A stretch of DNA of 63,379 bases from Candidatus Rokuibacteriota bacterium (GCA_003220225.1 QHRU01000058.1:1-63379), one strand, 5' to 3'; shown: positions 16,951-25,712, counted from the stretch's first letter. The notes: generated from the letters alone by a model not told the origin. Numbers and translations: made by a program.

Positions 16951-17067
16951 ATGGACGACGAGGCCAAATTCTGCGAAGCCCTTATCGCGCTCGGCTACGA
17001 GCGCGGGTCGGAGCGGTTCGAGCATTTCGCTTCGGCGTGGCGGTCGCTGAAGCGACGACGCGCCTGA
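16951..17067 (+). CDS. Possible small protein (38 residues)
   Basis: ATG to TGA reading of 38 codons with a balanced amphipathic composition (MDDEAKFCEALIALGYERG, then a basic tail LKRRRA). No ribosome site is obvious and a minus-strand ORF overlaps it. I cannot decide which of the two is real; this is recorded as a weak candidate. Confidence 0.25.
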   Translation: MDDEAKFCEALIALGYERGSERFEHFASAWRSLKRRRA

Positions 17068-17188
17068 ACGCTGCCATCCGAGCCGCCCGCTCGGTCGGTG
17101 GGAGCTTGGCGAGGTCATCGGAGATCTGTCGTGCCACGAGCGCTGCCACTTCGCGTTCTGGAGTCGCCTTGCTCGCGCGCTTCGCCAT
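16982..17188 (-). CDS. Possible small basic protein
   Basis: A 68-residue reading starting at ATG 17188. Residues 12-48 look like an amphipathic helical protein (REVAALVARQISDDLAKL) and the C-terminus is strongly basic. It resembles small antitoxin-like or accessory proteins in composition only. It overlaps the 38-residue plus-strand candidate. A further open minus-strand frame, ending at 16811 with EIRRRVWR, lies just downstream. Confidence 0.35.
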   Translation of the reverse strand: MAKRASKATPEREVAALVARQISDDLAKLPPTERAARMAAFRRVVASATATPKRNARTAPTRARSRAR

Positions 17189-17225
17189 AGGCGCAGTCTG
17201 CCACAGCGACGCGTCGAACTCTAGC

Positions 17226-17813
17226 CTAGGGTAGCAGGTCGTCCACCGCCACGCGCGCCGCGGGCTTGGCCAGCGGCGTCAGCGTCGCCCCCGGCCGCGC
17301 GAGCTCGATATCTTGATACGCGGCGCCGAAATCGGCGCCTGGATCGGGTGCTGGTCGGCGGCGCACCTCCACGACGCGATCGACCAGGTTCACGATCCAG
17401 TAGTCGGCGACGCCGGCACGCGCGTAGAGGCTGCCCTTGTGGCGGCGGTCGAACGCGAGGCTGGAGAGCGCGACTTCGACGACGAGCGCCGCACGTTCGG
17501 GATGGGCGTCGCGATAATCGCGAATCTGACCGGCGACGACCATGACGTCCGGTTCGGGCTCGGACTCGTCATCCAGAGCGATCGGGTTGTGGGTGCAGAC
17601 GAGCCAACCATCGCCGAAGGCGACGCGGAGCGCGTCGCCCGCAAGGCCGATCGCGGTGCTGTCGAGCGGCGTCTTCGGCTCGGCGACGAGCATCTGACCG
17701 GCAAGCAGCTCGATCGGCTCGTCCTCGTGCAGGATGCCCAGGTCGATGAGCCGGTCGTACTCCTTTCGCGTCCAGCGCCGCGTGCGCACGGGATAGCTCG
17801 ACATCGCGCCCAT
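17226..17813 (-). CDS. Uma2-family (DUF820) PD-(D/E)xK nuclease-like protein
   Basis: A 195-residue Uma2/DUF820 protein. The nuclease-like core reads EPEPDVMVV, LVVEVALSSLAFDR and DRRHKGSLYARAGVADYWIV, the last being the hallmark of the family. These proteins have a restriction-endonuclease fold, are common in Cyanobacteria and other soil bacteria, and mostly lack a known role. The start at 17813 is taken for its strong hydrophobic/aromatic N-terminus (RRWTRKEYDRLI); the Met four codons in is equally possible. Confidence 0.85.
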   Translation of the reverse strand: MGAMSSYPVRTRRWTRKEYDRLIDLGILHEDEPIELLAGQMLVAEPKTPLDSTAIGLAGDALRVAFGDGWLVCTHNPIALDDESEPEPDVMVVAGQIRDYRDAHPERAALVVEVALSSLAFDRRHKGSLYARAGVADYWIVNLVDRVVEVRRRPAPDPGADFGAAYQDIELARPGATLTPLAKPAARVAVDDLLP

Positions 17814-17837
17814 GCTAGGCGCGGCGTGCGTGAGCCG

Positions 17838-18074
17838 TCAATGTCCTTGATCTATGACGTCGCGTGCGTCGCGGAGGGGCTCGCGCCAGTGCCAGCACCG
17901 CACGGCTTCGGCGCCATGCTCCACCGCCACCGCGCCCGCGTAGCCCGGCCCGAGCGCGAGCTGGCGGACCGTCCAGCCGGCCGGCGGCGTGTCGCGCATG
18001 GCGTCGAGCCCGCGTCCGATCGCCTTCGCGTACGCCTCCCGCGCGGTCCACAGGGCGAAGAACGTCTCGTGCAA
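17838..18074 (-). pseudogene. 4'-phosphopantetheinyl transferase fragment (C-terminal half)
   Basis: 78 residues beginning at a TTG and carrying the Sfp-type motif FFALWTAREAYAKAIGRGL with its Mg-binding and CoA-binding residues. It lacks the N-terminal half (another ~120 residues with the RHxxD segment) found in true PPTases. It begins 7 nt after the amidase stop. It looks like a leftover of a gene whose front was replaced by, or lost next to, the amidase operon. No full-length PPTase is in the window. Confidence 0.55.
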
Positions 18075-18080
18075 TGCGTT

Positions 18081-19472
18081 TCACATGGCAACGGGCGCTC
18101 CCACCACCCCGTCGGCCTCGAGCCGCGCCGCGACGCGGAACAGCACGGCCTCGTTGAACGGCGCCGCGATCAGCTGCACGCCGACGGGCAGCGCCCCCGC
18201 CGACACCAGCGGGACCGAGATCACGGGCAGGCCGATGAACGACAGCGGCTGGGTGAAGACGCCGAGGTGGCCGCGCGTGGGCACCTCCGTCCCGTCGATC
18301 CGGGTCGTCCACGGCGCGCCGATCGCCGGCGCCGTCCACGGCGTCGTGGGCGCGAGCAGCACGTCCACCTCGCGAAAGACCTCGGCGACGCGCGCCCGGT
18401 ACCACGCGCGGAAGCGCTGCGCGCGCAGGTAGGCGGCGGCCGGGAGCAGCGCGGCGGCCAGTAAGCGGTCGCGGATCATCGGATCGAAGTCGGCGGCGCG
18501 TGCCCTGAGGTTCTCGAGGTGGTAGGCGCTGCCCTCGCACGCGGTGATCACCTGCGCGGCCGCGCGGGCGCGGTGCGCCTCGGGCAGGCTCACCTCGCGG
18601 CGGGCGCCGAGCGCCGCGGCGACGCGCGTCACGGCCGCCAGCGCCTCGTCGGCGGCCAGCCGCGCGAAGTGGCCGCCGGCGACCGCGAGGCGCAGCCCGT
18701 CGATGCCGCGCTCGAGCTCTCCCGAGCAGCGCGGCGGCGGCAGGGTCGAGCACGCGGGATCGAGCGGGTCCGGCCCGGCGATCGCGTCGAAAGCCGCGGC
18801 GAGGTCGGCCACGTGACGCGCGAACGGTCCGACGTGGTCGAACGACCACGCGAGCGGCACCACGCCCGCGCGCGACACGCGTCCGAAGGTCGGCTTGAGC
18901 CCGAACACGCCGCAGAGCGCCGCCGGCACGCGGATCGAGCCGTTGGTATCGGTGCCGAGGGTGAGGGGCACGAGGCCGCCGGCCACGGCCGCCGCCGAGC
19001 CGCCCGACGAGCCGCCGGCGATCCGCGACGGGTCGCGCGGGTTGCGCGTCGGGCCGTAGTGCGTGTTCTCCGTCGAGAAGCCGTAGGCGTACTCGTCCAT
19101 GTTGAGCGCGCCGACCAGCACCGCGCCGGCCGCGCGCAGTCGCGCGACCGCGGCGGCGTCACGCGTCGCCGGCGGGTGGCCGGCGTTGATCTTCGAGCCG
19201 GCGAGGGTCGCGAGCCCGGCGACGTCGAAGAGGTTCTTGGCCGCGAACGGCACGCCGGCGAGCGGTCCCGGATCGTCCCCCGCCGCCAGGCGCCGGTCGA
19301 TCGCGTCGGCGTCGGCCAGGGCGCGCTCGCCCAGCACGGCCGTGAAGGCGTTGAGCGCGGCATTGCGCCGCGCGATCCGCTCGAGCGCGCCGGCCACGAC
19401 GTCGCGCGCGCGGGTCTTGCCGGCGCGCACGGACGCGGCGATCGACCGCGCGGACGTCGTCGCGTCGATCAT
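18081..19472 (-). CDS. AtzE-like amidase
   Basis: A 463-residue amidase-signature enzyme with catalytic Lys79 (PFAAKNLFDVAG), cis-Ser155 (GGSSGGSAAAV) and nucleophile Ser179 (DTNGSIRVPAA). Family members cleave carboxamides. The AtzE subgroup hydrolyses 1-carboxybiuret in complex with the small AtzG subunit. The gene overlaps the AtzG-like gene in an ATGA and is the last intact gene of the minus operon that starts at 25502. GatA is the alternative, but the partners and the peptide-type transporter argue for a catabolic amidase. The actual substrate is not proven. Confidence 0.85.
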   Translation of the reverse strand: MIDATTSARSIAASVRAGKTRARDVVAGALERIARRNAALNAFTAVLGERALADADAIDRRLAAGDDPGPLAGVPFAAKNLFDVAGLATLAGSKINAGHPPATRDAAAVARLRAAGAVLVGALNMDEYAYGFSTENTHYGPTRNPRDPSRIAGGSSGGSAAAVAGGLVPLTLGTDTNGSIRVPAALCGVFGLKPTFGRVSRAGVVPLAWSFDHVGPFARHVADLAAAFDAIAGPDPLDPACSTLPPPRCSGELERGIDGLRLAVAGGHFARLAADEALAAVTRVAAALGARREVSLPEAHRARAAAQVITACEGSAYHLENLRARAADFDPMIRDRLLAAALLPAAAYLRAQRFRAWYRARVAEVFREVDVLLAPTTPWTAPAIGAPWTTRIDGTEVPTRGHLGVFTQPLSFIGLPVISVPLVSAGALPVGVQLIAAPFNEAVLFRVAARLEADGVVGAPVAM

Positions 19473-19657
19473 GGATCGAAGCGCGGCGCCGGCTCGATCG
19501 GCTCCGGCAGCGCGAACTCGTCGAGGAGCAGCACCGCGGCCAGGAGCCCGGCGAGGTGCTGCGCCACGGCCGCTCGCGACTCGGGCGCGATGGTCAGCCC
19601 GACCTGTGCCGCCAGCCGCTCGACGTCGGCGTCGGTCACGCGAACGGGCTCGCTCAC
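19469..19657 (-). CDS. AtzG-like small subunit (DUF4089)
   Basis: A 62-residue protein of the DUF4089/AtzG type, related in fold to GatC: two helices (VERLAAQVGLTI, VAQHLAGLLAAVLLLDEF) and a conserved C-terminal PIEPAPRFDP. In the cyanuric acid pathway AtzG forms a heterotetramer with AtzE and stabilises it. The GTG start overlaps the stop of the upstream gene (GTGA) and its stop overlaps the AtzE start, giving 1:1 coupled translation. Confidence 0.8.
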   Translation of the reverse strand: MSEPVRVTDADVERLAAQVGLTIAPESRAAVAQHLAGLLAAVLLLDEFALPEPIEPAPRFDP

Positions 19658-20052
19658 GTCGTCCTGCGCGCGGCGACGTAGGCGCGCCAGCCGCCGAACT
19701 TCGTGATCTCGCGCTGCCCCTCGCACAGGATCGGCTCGCCGAGGACGCCGAGCGTCTCGTCGCCATCCGCGAGGCGGACCTTGCCGATGCAGAGGCCGGG
19801 CGGCTCGGCGAGCAGCAGCGACGCGAGTCCCGCCGCCGGCACGCTCCACACCTCGAGCGCGATCGCGGCGCCGCCCTCGCGCACACGCAGCATCGCGGGG
19901 TGGCGATCGCCGATCGACCACAGCCGGTACTCGGGGACGGTGGCGGCCTCGCGCAGGAAGCGCGCGCCGGCGGCGGTAAGATTGCCGTTGAGCTCGAGAC
20001 CACGCATGAGCGTGCCGTTAACGGCCAGCGGGATGTCTGACGGGGAGCTCAC
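19654..20052 (-). CDS. Stand-alone allophanate hydrolase C-terminal domain protein
   Basis: A 132-residue protein matching the C-terminal domain of allophanate hydrolase/AtzF: AVNGTLMRGLELNGNL, a variable middle, IALEVWSVP, IGKVRLADG and the terminal ITKFGGWRAY. In full-length allophanate hydrolase this domain handles the product of the amidase domain. Here it is a separate gene without that amidase domain, next to AtzG/AtzE-like genes. The GTG start overlaps the DppF-type stop in GTGA. It may process a carboxylated nitrogen intermediate; this is inference. Confidence 0.75.
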   Translation of the reverse strand: MSSPSDIPLAVNGTLMRGLELNGNLTAAGARFLREAATVPEYRLWSIGDRHPAMLRVREGGAAIALEVWSVPAAGLASLLLAEPPGLCIGKVRLADGDETLGVLGEPILCEGQREITKFGGWRAYVAARRTT

Positions 20053-21074
20053 GCCGCCGGTTCTCCGCCCGACCGTCGGGCGCCGGAGCCCTGCGCAGGC
20101 GCCCCGACGGCAAATCCAAAGTGACACGCGGCGAGATGGTCGGCGGCCGGTCCGGGACGCAACACCGGCATCTCGCGGGTGCAGCGCTCGACGCCGTCGG
20201 GGCAGCGGCCGTGGAACCGGCACACCGTTGGCGGCGGGTCGATGGGGCTGCGCGGCTCGCCGACGAGCGCGATGCGCGCGCGGCGCGCGGCCGGGTCGGG
20301 CGCGGGCACGGCCGACATCAGCGCGCGTGTGTACGGATGCGCCGGCCGATCGAACACCTCCTCCGAGCGTCCGCTCTCCACGATCTTGCCCAGATACATG
20401 ACGAGGACCCGGTCGGTCAAGAGGCGCACGAGGTTGAGGTCGTGGGACACGAAGAGATAGCTCATGCCCAGCCGGTCGCGCAGCTCGGCCAGCAGGTGCA
20501 GGATCGTCGCCTGCACCGAGACGTCCAGCGCCGACGTCGGCTCGTCGAGCACGAGAAGCCGCGGGCGCAGGGCGATGGCGCGCGCGATGCCGACGCGCTG
20601 CTGCTGGCCGCCGGAGAGCTGGTGCGGAAAGCGACCGAGCAGCTCGCGCGGCAGCCCCACGAGGTCCGCCAGCTCGGCGACGTGATCGGCCAGCGCCGCG
20701 CGCTGCGCCGGGGTACCGAGGCGCCGCAGCGGCTCGGCGATCGTGTCGAAGGCGGTGAAGCGCGGGTTGAGGCTGTCGGCGGGGTCCTGGAAGACCATCT
20801 GGATCAGCCGCCGCTCCGGCGCGTGCGTGAACTGCGCGGGCGGGATGACGCCGACGTCCCGCCCCGCGAAGACGATGCGGCCGTCCGACGGGTCGAGGAG
20901 CCGGGTCACGAGCCGCACGAGCGTGGACTTGCCGCACCCCGACTCGCCGACGAGGCCGACGGACTCGCCGCGCTCGATCGTGAACGACACATCGTCGACG
21001 GCGTGCACGCGCCGCTCGCTGCCCCGCACGGGGAAGCGCTTGGTCAGCGCGCGGACGTCGAGGAGCGCGCTCAC
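20049..21074 (-). CDS. Peptide-type ABC transporter ATP-binding protein (DppF/OppF type)
   Basis: A 341-residue ATPase with Walker [10 protein letters not shown], signature [14 protein letters not shown], Walker [13 protein letters not shown] and the family's C-terminal Cys motif (CRFHGRCP ... C). The GTG start overlaps the upstream stop. Its last ~18 residues ([18 protein letters not shown]) are encoded by a palindromic repeat at 20069-20117, also found at 32145-32192, so the C-terminal tail appears to be a repeat insertion. Confidence 0.88.
   Translation of the reverse strand: MSALLDVRALTKRFPVRGSERRVHAVDDVSFTIERGESVGLVGESGCGKSTLVRLVTRLLDPSDGRIVFAGRDVGVIPPAQFTHAPERRLIQMVFQDPADSLNPRFTAFDTIAEPLRRLGTPAQRAALADHVAELADLVGLPRELLGRFPHQLSGGQQQRVGIARAIALRPRLLVLDEPTSALDVSVQATILHLLAELRDRLGMSYLFVSHDLNLVRLLTDRVLVMYLGKIVESGRSEEVFDRPAHPYTRALMSAVPAPDPAARRARIALVGEPRSPIDPPPTVCRFHGRCPDGVERCTREMPVLRPGPAADHLAACHFGFAVGAPAQGSGARRSGGEPAA
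20069..20117 (-). repeat. Palindromic repeat family 2, copy inside the DppF-type gene
   Basis: Plus-strand CCGTCGGGCGCC (20073-20084) pairs with GGCGCCCCGACGG (20098-20110) around the loop GGAGCCCTGCGCA, followed by AAATCC. The copy at 32145-32192 keeps the loop and changes both sides of the stem together, so the hairpin is conserved by compensatory change. Here the element supplies the 3' end of a coding sequence without breaking the frame. Confidence 0.7.
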
Positions 21075-22039
21075 AGCGGCCTCGCGCACGCGACGACGTG
21101 GCCGGGGGCCACGACCTCGCGCGGCAGCGGCGGCCGATCGCAGACGGCGGCCGCGCGCTCGCACCGCGTGCGGTAGCGGCACGGCGTCGTCTCGCCGCGC
21201 AGATCGGGCACCGCGCCGGGGATCGGCGTGAGGTCGGCGAGCTTCGCGCCGGCGCGCGGCGTCGAGGCGAGGAGCCGGGCGGTGTAGGGATGGCGCGGCC
21301 GCGCGAAGAGCGTCCGCGCGGGCGCCTGCTCCACGACGTGACCCGCGTGCATGACCACGATCCGGTCGCAGCGCTCGGCGACGACGGCGAGGTCGTGCGT
21401 GATCATGATCGTCGCCATGCCGGCCGTCCGCGACAGATCGCCGAGCAGGTCGAGGATGCCGGCCTGGGTCGTGACGTCGAGCCCGGTGGTGGGCTCGTCG
21501 GCGATGAGGAGCGCCGGCGAGCACGCGACGGCGAGCGCGATCATCACGCGCTGGCACATTCCGCCCGACAGCTCGAACGGGTAGGCGTGGTAGCGCCGCT
21601 CGGGGTCGGGGATCTGCACGCGCGCCAGCAGCTCGAGCACGCGGTCGCGGCGCCTGGCGCGCGGGAGGTTGGCGTGACGCTCGAGCACGTCGGCGATCTG
21701 TTTGCCGACGGGGCGGATGGGATTGAGCGCGGTGCGGGGGCTCTGGAAGATCATCGACAGCTCGCGGCCGCGGTACTCGAGGAGCTGGCCGGCGCTCGCG
21801 GTGAGCAGATCGAGGCCGCCGAACACCGCGCGGCCCGACGTCACCCGCCCCGCCGGCGGCAGCAGGCCGAGCACGGTGAACGCCGTCACCGACTTGCCCG
21901 AGCCGCTCTCGCCGACGATGCCGACCGTCTCGCCCCTCGCGATACTGAATCCGACGCGCTCGAGCGCGCGGACGACGCCGTGGCGCGTGCGGAACTCCAC
22001 CGACAGGTCCTCGACGGACATGAGCGGGACCGCGCTCAC
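21071..22039 (-). CDS. Peptide-type ABC transporter ATP-binding protein (DppD/OppD type)
   Basis: A 322-residue ATPase: Walker A GESGSGKSV, signature LSGGMCQRV, Walker B LLIADEPTTGLD, H-loop ITHDLAVV, and the C-terminal oligopeptide-type motif CRYRTRCERAAAVC likely to hold an iron-sulfur or structural Cys set. It starts at GTG 22039, overlapping the permease stop, and its stop overlaps the DppF-type start. It partners the next ATPase as a heterodimer. Confidence 0.9.
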   Translation of the reverse strand: MSAVPLMSVEDLSVEFRTRHGVVRALERVGFSIARGETVGIVGESGSGKSVTAFTVLGLLPPAGRVTSGRAVFGGLDLLTASAGQLLEYRGRELSMIFQSPRTALNPIRPVGKQIADVLERHANLPRARRRDRVLELLARVQIPDPERRYHAYPFELSGGMCQRVMIALAVACSPALLIADEPTTGLDVTTQAGILDLLGDLSRTAGMATIMITHDLAVVAERCDRIVVMHAGHVVEQAPARTLFARPRHPYTARLLASTPRAGAKLADLTPIPGAVPDLRGETTPCRYRTRCERAAAVCDRPPLPREVVAPGHVVACARPL

Positions 22040-22881
22040 GTGCGCCGCCGCGGGTCGATGAGGTCGCGCAGCCCGTCCCCGAGCAGGTTGAAGCAGAAGA
22101 CGGCGAGCATCAGCGCCAGGCCGGGGAAGAGCGCGATCCACCACTCTCCGGACACGATGAAGGCGGCGCCCTCGGCGACCATGATGCCCCACTCCGGCGT
22201 GGGCGGGCGGACGCCGAGGCCGATGAACGACAGGCCGGCCGCGTTGAGGATCGCCCAGCCGAGGTTCAGCGAGGCCTGCACCATCATCGGGGGCAGGCAG
22301 TTGGGGAACACGTGGACGGTGAGGATGCGCGCGGAGCCGTTGCCTGAGAGCCGCGCCGCCTCCACGAAGCCGGCTTCACGCCGCACGTTGACCTCGGCCC
22401 GCGCCATGCGCGCGTAGAACGGCAGGTTGATGATGGCCGTCGCGTACACGATGTTGGCGAGCGTGTTGCCGAGCGCGGCCACGATGGCCATGGCGAGGAC
22501 GAACAACGGGAAGGCCATGATGGTGTCGGTGACGCGCGTGACGATGCGGTCCGTCCAGCCGCCGAAGAACCCGGCCGACGCGCCGAGCCCGCTGCCCACC
22601 ACGAACGACAGGGTGACCGCCGAGAGCGAGATAGCGAGGTCCAGCCGCGTGGCCACCAGCACGCGGCTCAGGATGTCGCGGCCGACCTGGTCGGTCCCGA
22701 ACCAGTAGCGCGCCGAGGGCGGCTCGAGCTTGCGCGCGGTGTCGCTGGCCAGCGGATCGTGCGGCGCGAGTGACGGCCCGACGAGCGCCAGGAGGATCAG
22801 GACGACGAACAGTCCGAAGGCCACCGCCGTCACGGGATTCTCGCCCAGCACGTAGCGGCCGTGCCGCAGGAGCGCGCTCAC
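22036..22881 (-). CDS. Peptide-type ABC transporter permease (DppC type)
   Basis: A 281-residue permease. After an N-terminal helix (AVAFGLFVVLILLALVGP) come the OppC_N motif HDPLASDTARKLEPPS and WFGTDQVGRDILSRV, typical of DppC, five further helices, and the EAA loop near FVEAARLSGNGSARI. The GTG start overlaps the dppB-type stop. Confidence 0.9.
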   Translation of the reverse strand: MSALLRHGRYVLGENPVTAVAFGLFVVLILLALVGPSLAPHDPLASDTARKLEPPSARYWFGTDQVGRDILSRVLVATRLDLAISLSAVTLSFVVGSGLGASAGFFGGWTDRIVTRVTDTIMAFPLFVLAMAIVAALGNTLANIVYATAIINLPFYARMARAEVNVRREAGFVEAARLSGNGSARILTVHVFPNCLPPMMVQASLNLGWAILNAAGLSFIGLGVRPPTPEWGIMVAEGAAFIVSGEWWIALFPGLALMLAVFCFNLLGDGLRDLIDPRRRT

Positions 22882-23897
22882 GCCTCGATCCGCACGCGGG
22901 GATCGACGAGCCCGTAGACGATGTCGATGGTGAGGTTGAGGAAGACGTAGAGCGTGGCCATCAGCAGCACGAAGCCCTGCACGGGCGCATAGTCGGAGGC
23001 GATGAGCGCCTCCAGCGCATACGAGCCCACGCCGGGCCACGCGAAGACCTTCTCCACCAGCACGTTGGCGCCGAGCAGGAACGAGAACACCATGCCGAGC
23101 AGCGTGATCACGGGCAGCAGGGCGTTGCGCAGCGCGTAGGTGACGAGCACCGTGCGCGGCGCCAGCCCCGCCGCGCGCGCGGTGCGGATGAACTCGCTGC
23201 CGAGGACGCCGAGCATCGAGGCGCGCGTCATCCGGGCGATCGGCGCCATCGCGAACAGCCCCAGGGTGACGGCCGGCAGCGCCAGCTGGCGGAGCGCCGC
23301 CCACGCCAGCGCGCCGTCGTGCGCGAGGACGGCATCGACGACGAAGAACCCGGTGACCTGGCGCGGCGCCGTCGAGAACGCGTCGAGGCGGCCGAGCGGC
23401 GCCGGCGCCCAGCCGAGCAGGAAATAGAAGACGTAGACGAGGAGCAGGCCGGTGAAGAAGATCGGCAGCGACACGCCTGCCGTCGTCACGACGCGCGCGA
23501 GGTGGTCGACCCACGAGCCCGGCCGCGTGGCCGACAGCACGCCGAGCGGCAGCGCCACCGTCACCGCCAGCGCGAGCCCGGCCAGTGTCAGCTCCAGCGA
23601 GGCGGGCAGGCGTGTCGCGAGGTCGCGCAGCACGGGCTGGCCGGTCGTCAGCGACGTGCCGAGGTCGCCGCGCGCCAGGTCCCGGACGTAATACACGAAC
23701 TGCTCGGGCACGCTCTTGTCGAGTCCGAGCCGTGCACGGATCTCCTCGATGGCCTGGCGGGTCGCCGCCGGCCCGGCGAAGAACGCCGCGGGGTCGCCCG
23801 GCAGCGCGCGATTCAGCAGGAAGGTGACGACGATCACGCCCAGCAGCCCCGGCACGGCGAGCGCGAGCCGCCGGCCGGCCAGCCGGAGCAGCGCCAT
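22878..23897 (-). CDS. Peptide-type ABC transporter permease (DppB type)
   Basis: A 339-residue permease with the DppB N-terminal signature (LLGVIVVTFLLNRALPGDP), a periplasmic segment containing RARLGLDKSVPEQF, and an EAA loop at FIRTARAAGLAPRTVL, then a C-terminal helix ending in DPRVRIEA. The ATG at 23897 lies 6 nt after the binding-protein stop. Confidence 0.9.
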   Translation of the reverse strand: MALLRLAGRRLALAVPGLLGVIVVTFLLNRALPGDPAAFFAGPAATRQAIEEIRARLGLDKSVPEQFVYYVRDLARGDLGTSLTTGQPVLRDLATRLPASLELTLAGLALAVTVALPLGVLSATRPGSWVDHLARVVTTAGVSLPIFFTGLLLVYVFYFLLGWAPAPLGRLDAFSTAPRQVTGFFVVDAVLAHDGALAWAALRQLALPAVTLGLFAMAPIARMTRASMLGVLGSEFIRTARAAGLAPRTVLVTYALRNALLPVITLLGMVFSFLLGANVLVEKVFAWPGVGSYALEALIASDYAPVQGFVLLMATLYVFLNLTIDIVYGLVDPRVRIEA

Positions 23898-23903
23898 GCC
23901 CGC

Positions 23904-25502
23904 CTACCCCTTCGACAGCTGACGGTAGTCCAGCTGCCGGTGGAACCAGTACTGGTAGCCCTTCACGTTCTTCTGCATCGCCACGTCGAGCAGCGGCTGG
24001 TAGACGGGCACGCGCGGGACGTCGGTGATCTCGATCTTCGCGAAGCCGCGCACGAGCTCGCGGTACTTCTTGGGATCCGTCTCGAAGCGCGCGGCCTCGA
24101 TCAGCCGATCCATGTCCGGGTTCTGATAGGACGACGTGTTGAAGACGGCGTTCTGGCCGTGGAAGTTCCAGAAGAAGAAGTACTCGGGATAGTTCAGCCA
24201 CCCGCCGAAGGCGTTGAGGAAGAGCGGCATCTCCTTCTTGAGCAGCATGTTCCGCCAGTTCGAGCCGGGGATCTTCTCGATCGTCGTCTTGATTCCGATC
24301 TGGCCGAGTGATTCCTGGACGAGCACCGCCGTCGGCTCGTTGATCGTCGCGAAGCCCTGGTCGAAGGACAGCGTGGTCTCGAACCCGTTCGGGAAGCCGG
24401 CGTCCGCCATCAGCGCTTTCGCCTTCGCCATGTCCGTCTTGTACGGCGAGGGGAACAGGTCGTGACCGTAGGTGAGGCTCACGATCGGGTTGCCCGTCAG
24501 CAGCACGCCGCGCCCGAACACGGCGGTGGAGAAGATCTTCTCGTACGGGACGGCGTGCGCCACCGCCTGACGAACCTTGAGATTGTTGAACGGCGGGTTC
24601 TTGACGTTCATGCCGACGTACGCGAACGCGTTCTCCACCGGATGCGAGACGACGGCCAGCTTGCCGGCCTTGGCCATCTCCGCGAAGTCCTTGGGGGGCA
24701 GGTCGAACGAGATGTCGGCGTCTCCGCGCTCGAGCAGGGCGCGGCGGTTGCCCGCCGACGGCACCTCGCGCACGATCACGCGCCGGATCTTCGGCAGCGG
24801 CCCCGACTTCCAGTCGTCGAAGCGGACGTAGACGGTGTCCTGGCCGGGCTTCCACGACTCGAGCTTGTAGGCGCCCGAGCCCGCGTCGTTGCTCTTCAGC
24901 CACTCCATCGCCCACGGGTCCTGCGCGGTGGCGTGCTTCCTCGCGAGCTCGGAGTTGAACACGGCCGGCACGACCACGGCCAGGTCCGGCATCGTCATCT
25001 TGTCCTTGCGAACGAAGGTGACGCGGAACGTGTAGTCGTCGACCACGACGAACTGTTCCGGCTTCTCGAGCGAGCCGGCCTTCATCTGGAAGGTCGGAAA
25101 GCCGCCGACGGTGACCGCGCGATCAAACGACCACTTCACGTCCCTCGCCGTCACCGGCGTGCCGTCGTGAAACCTGGCGTCGCGGCGCAGCTTGAAGGTG
25201 ACCGACAGGCCGTCGGGCGCGAGCGTCCAGCTCTCGGCGAGCTCCGGCTTGAGCGAGTTGTAGTCGTACATCCTCGAGCCGTCGGGCAGCCGCTTCACGC
25301 CGTACGTCAGCAGGCGGTCGTAGAGGTTCCACGACGCCTGGTACGCGGGCCGGTTGGCGCCCACGCCGTGGATGTCCATGGAGTTGGGGCCGGACTCGAC
25401 GATGACGATCAGCGTTTCCTGGCGGCCCTGGGCGCTCACGGGCGCAGGCGGGGCGAGCAGGGTCGCCGCGCTCAGGACCAGCGTGCCGAGCACTCGCATC
25501 AT
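23904..25502 (-). CDS. Peptide-type ABC transporter substrate-binding protein (SBP_bac_5)
   Basis: A 532-residue periplasmic protein of the DppA/OppA family. The start at 25502 (two adjacent Met codons) has GGAGGACG before it and begins a classic signal peptide with an AQG cleavage region near residue 24. Family landmarks include LAESWTLAPDGLSVTFKLR and RQAVAHAVPYEKI. It heads the minus-strand operon of transporter plus AtzF-C/AtzG/AtzE-like genes, so the cargo is more likely a small amide or urea-type compound than a peptide. A sigma-54 promoter lies ~95 nt upstream. Confidence 0.88.
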   Translation of the reverse strand: MMRVLGTLVLSAATLLAPPAPVSAQGRQETLIVIVESGPNSMDIHGVGANRPAYQASWNLYDRLLTYGVKRLPDGSRMYDYNSLKPELAESWTLAPDGLSVTFKLRRDARFHDGTPVTARDVKWSFDRAVTVGGFPTFQMKAGSLEKPEQFVVVDDYTFRVTFVRKDKMTMPDLAVVVPAVFNSELARKHATAQDPWAMEWLKSNDAGSGAYKLESWKPGQDTVYVRFDDWKSGPLPKIRRVIVREVPSAGNRRALLERGDADISFDLPPKDFAEMAKAGKLAVVSHPVENAFAYVGMNVKNPPFNNLKVRQAVAHAVPYEKIFSTAVFGRGVLLTGNPIVSLTYGHDLFPSPYKTDMAKAKALMADAGFPNGFETTLSFDQGFATINEPTAVLVQESLGQIGIKTTIEKIPGSNWRNMLLKKEMPLFLNAFGGWLNYPEYFFFWNFHGQNAVFNTSSYQNPDMDRLIEAARFETDPKKYRELVRGFAKIEITDVPRVPVYQPLLDVAMQKNVKGYQYWFHRQLDYRQLSKG

Positions 25503-25596
25503 GAGCGTCCTCCGGTGCGGCTGAGTGAGTTCGCGGGCCGATCTCCCGTGCGCCGTTGCACCGCGGAGCGCTTGCTGCATTGCCCGCGGCTTTCTC

Positions 25597-25612
25597 GGCA
25601 AGGCGCGTGCCG
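25597..25612 (-). promoter_or_regulatory. Sigma-54 promoter of the amidase/transporter operon
   Basis: Minus-strand CGGCACGCGCCTTGCC has GG (25611-25610) and GC (25599-25598) with exactly 10 nt between, close to the RpoN consensus. The start site is about 25586, leaving an ~84-nt leader before the ATG at 25502. Confidence 0.7.
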
Positions 25613-25664
25613 GACGCGCTCGCGTGAGGAATCGCGGACTTGACCGTGCGGGACGTCACGGCCC

Positions 25665-25712
25665 TGCTCACGGGGTGAGCACGCGAGATGGCGCTGCTCA
25701 TTCGACGAGCAG
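25665..25712. promoter_or_regulatory. Two palindromes between divergent sigma-54 promoters (candidate enhancer sites)
   Basis: TGCTCACGGGGTGAGCA (25665-25681) is a perfect inverted repeat, and CTGCTC (25694-25699)/GAGCAG (25707-25712) is a second, sharing the TGCTCA half-site. They lie about 85-130 nt upstream of both predicted start sites, the normal place for NtrC-type activators. They are not an exact match to the classical NtrC site. Confidence 0.5.

Noticed and set aside
16746-16967. Minus-strand 73-codon frame after the cyclic-nucleotide protein
   Set aside because: No ribosome site, overlaps the end of a real gene, and a different minus frame is equally open; not supportable.
20121-21176. 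Plus-strand long frames over the transporter ATPases
   Set aside because: Minus strand shows full Walker A, signature and Walker B motifs.
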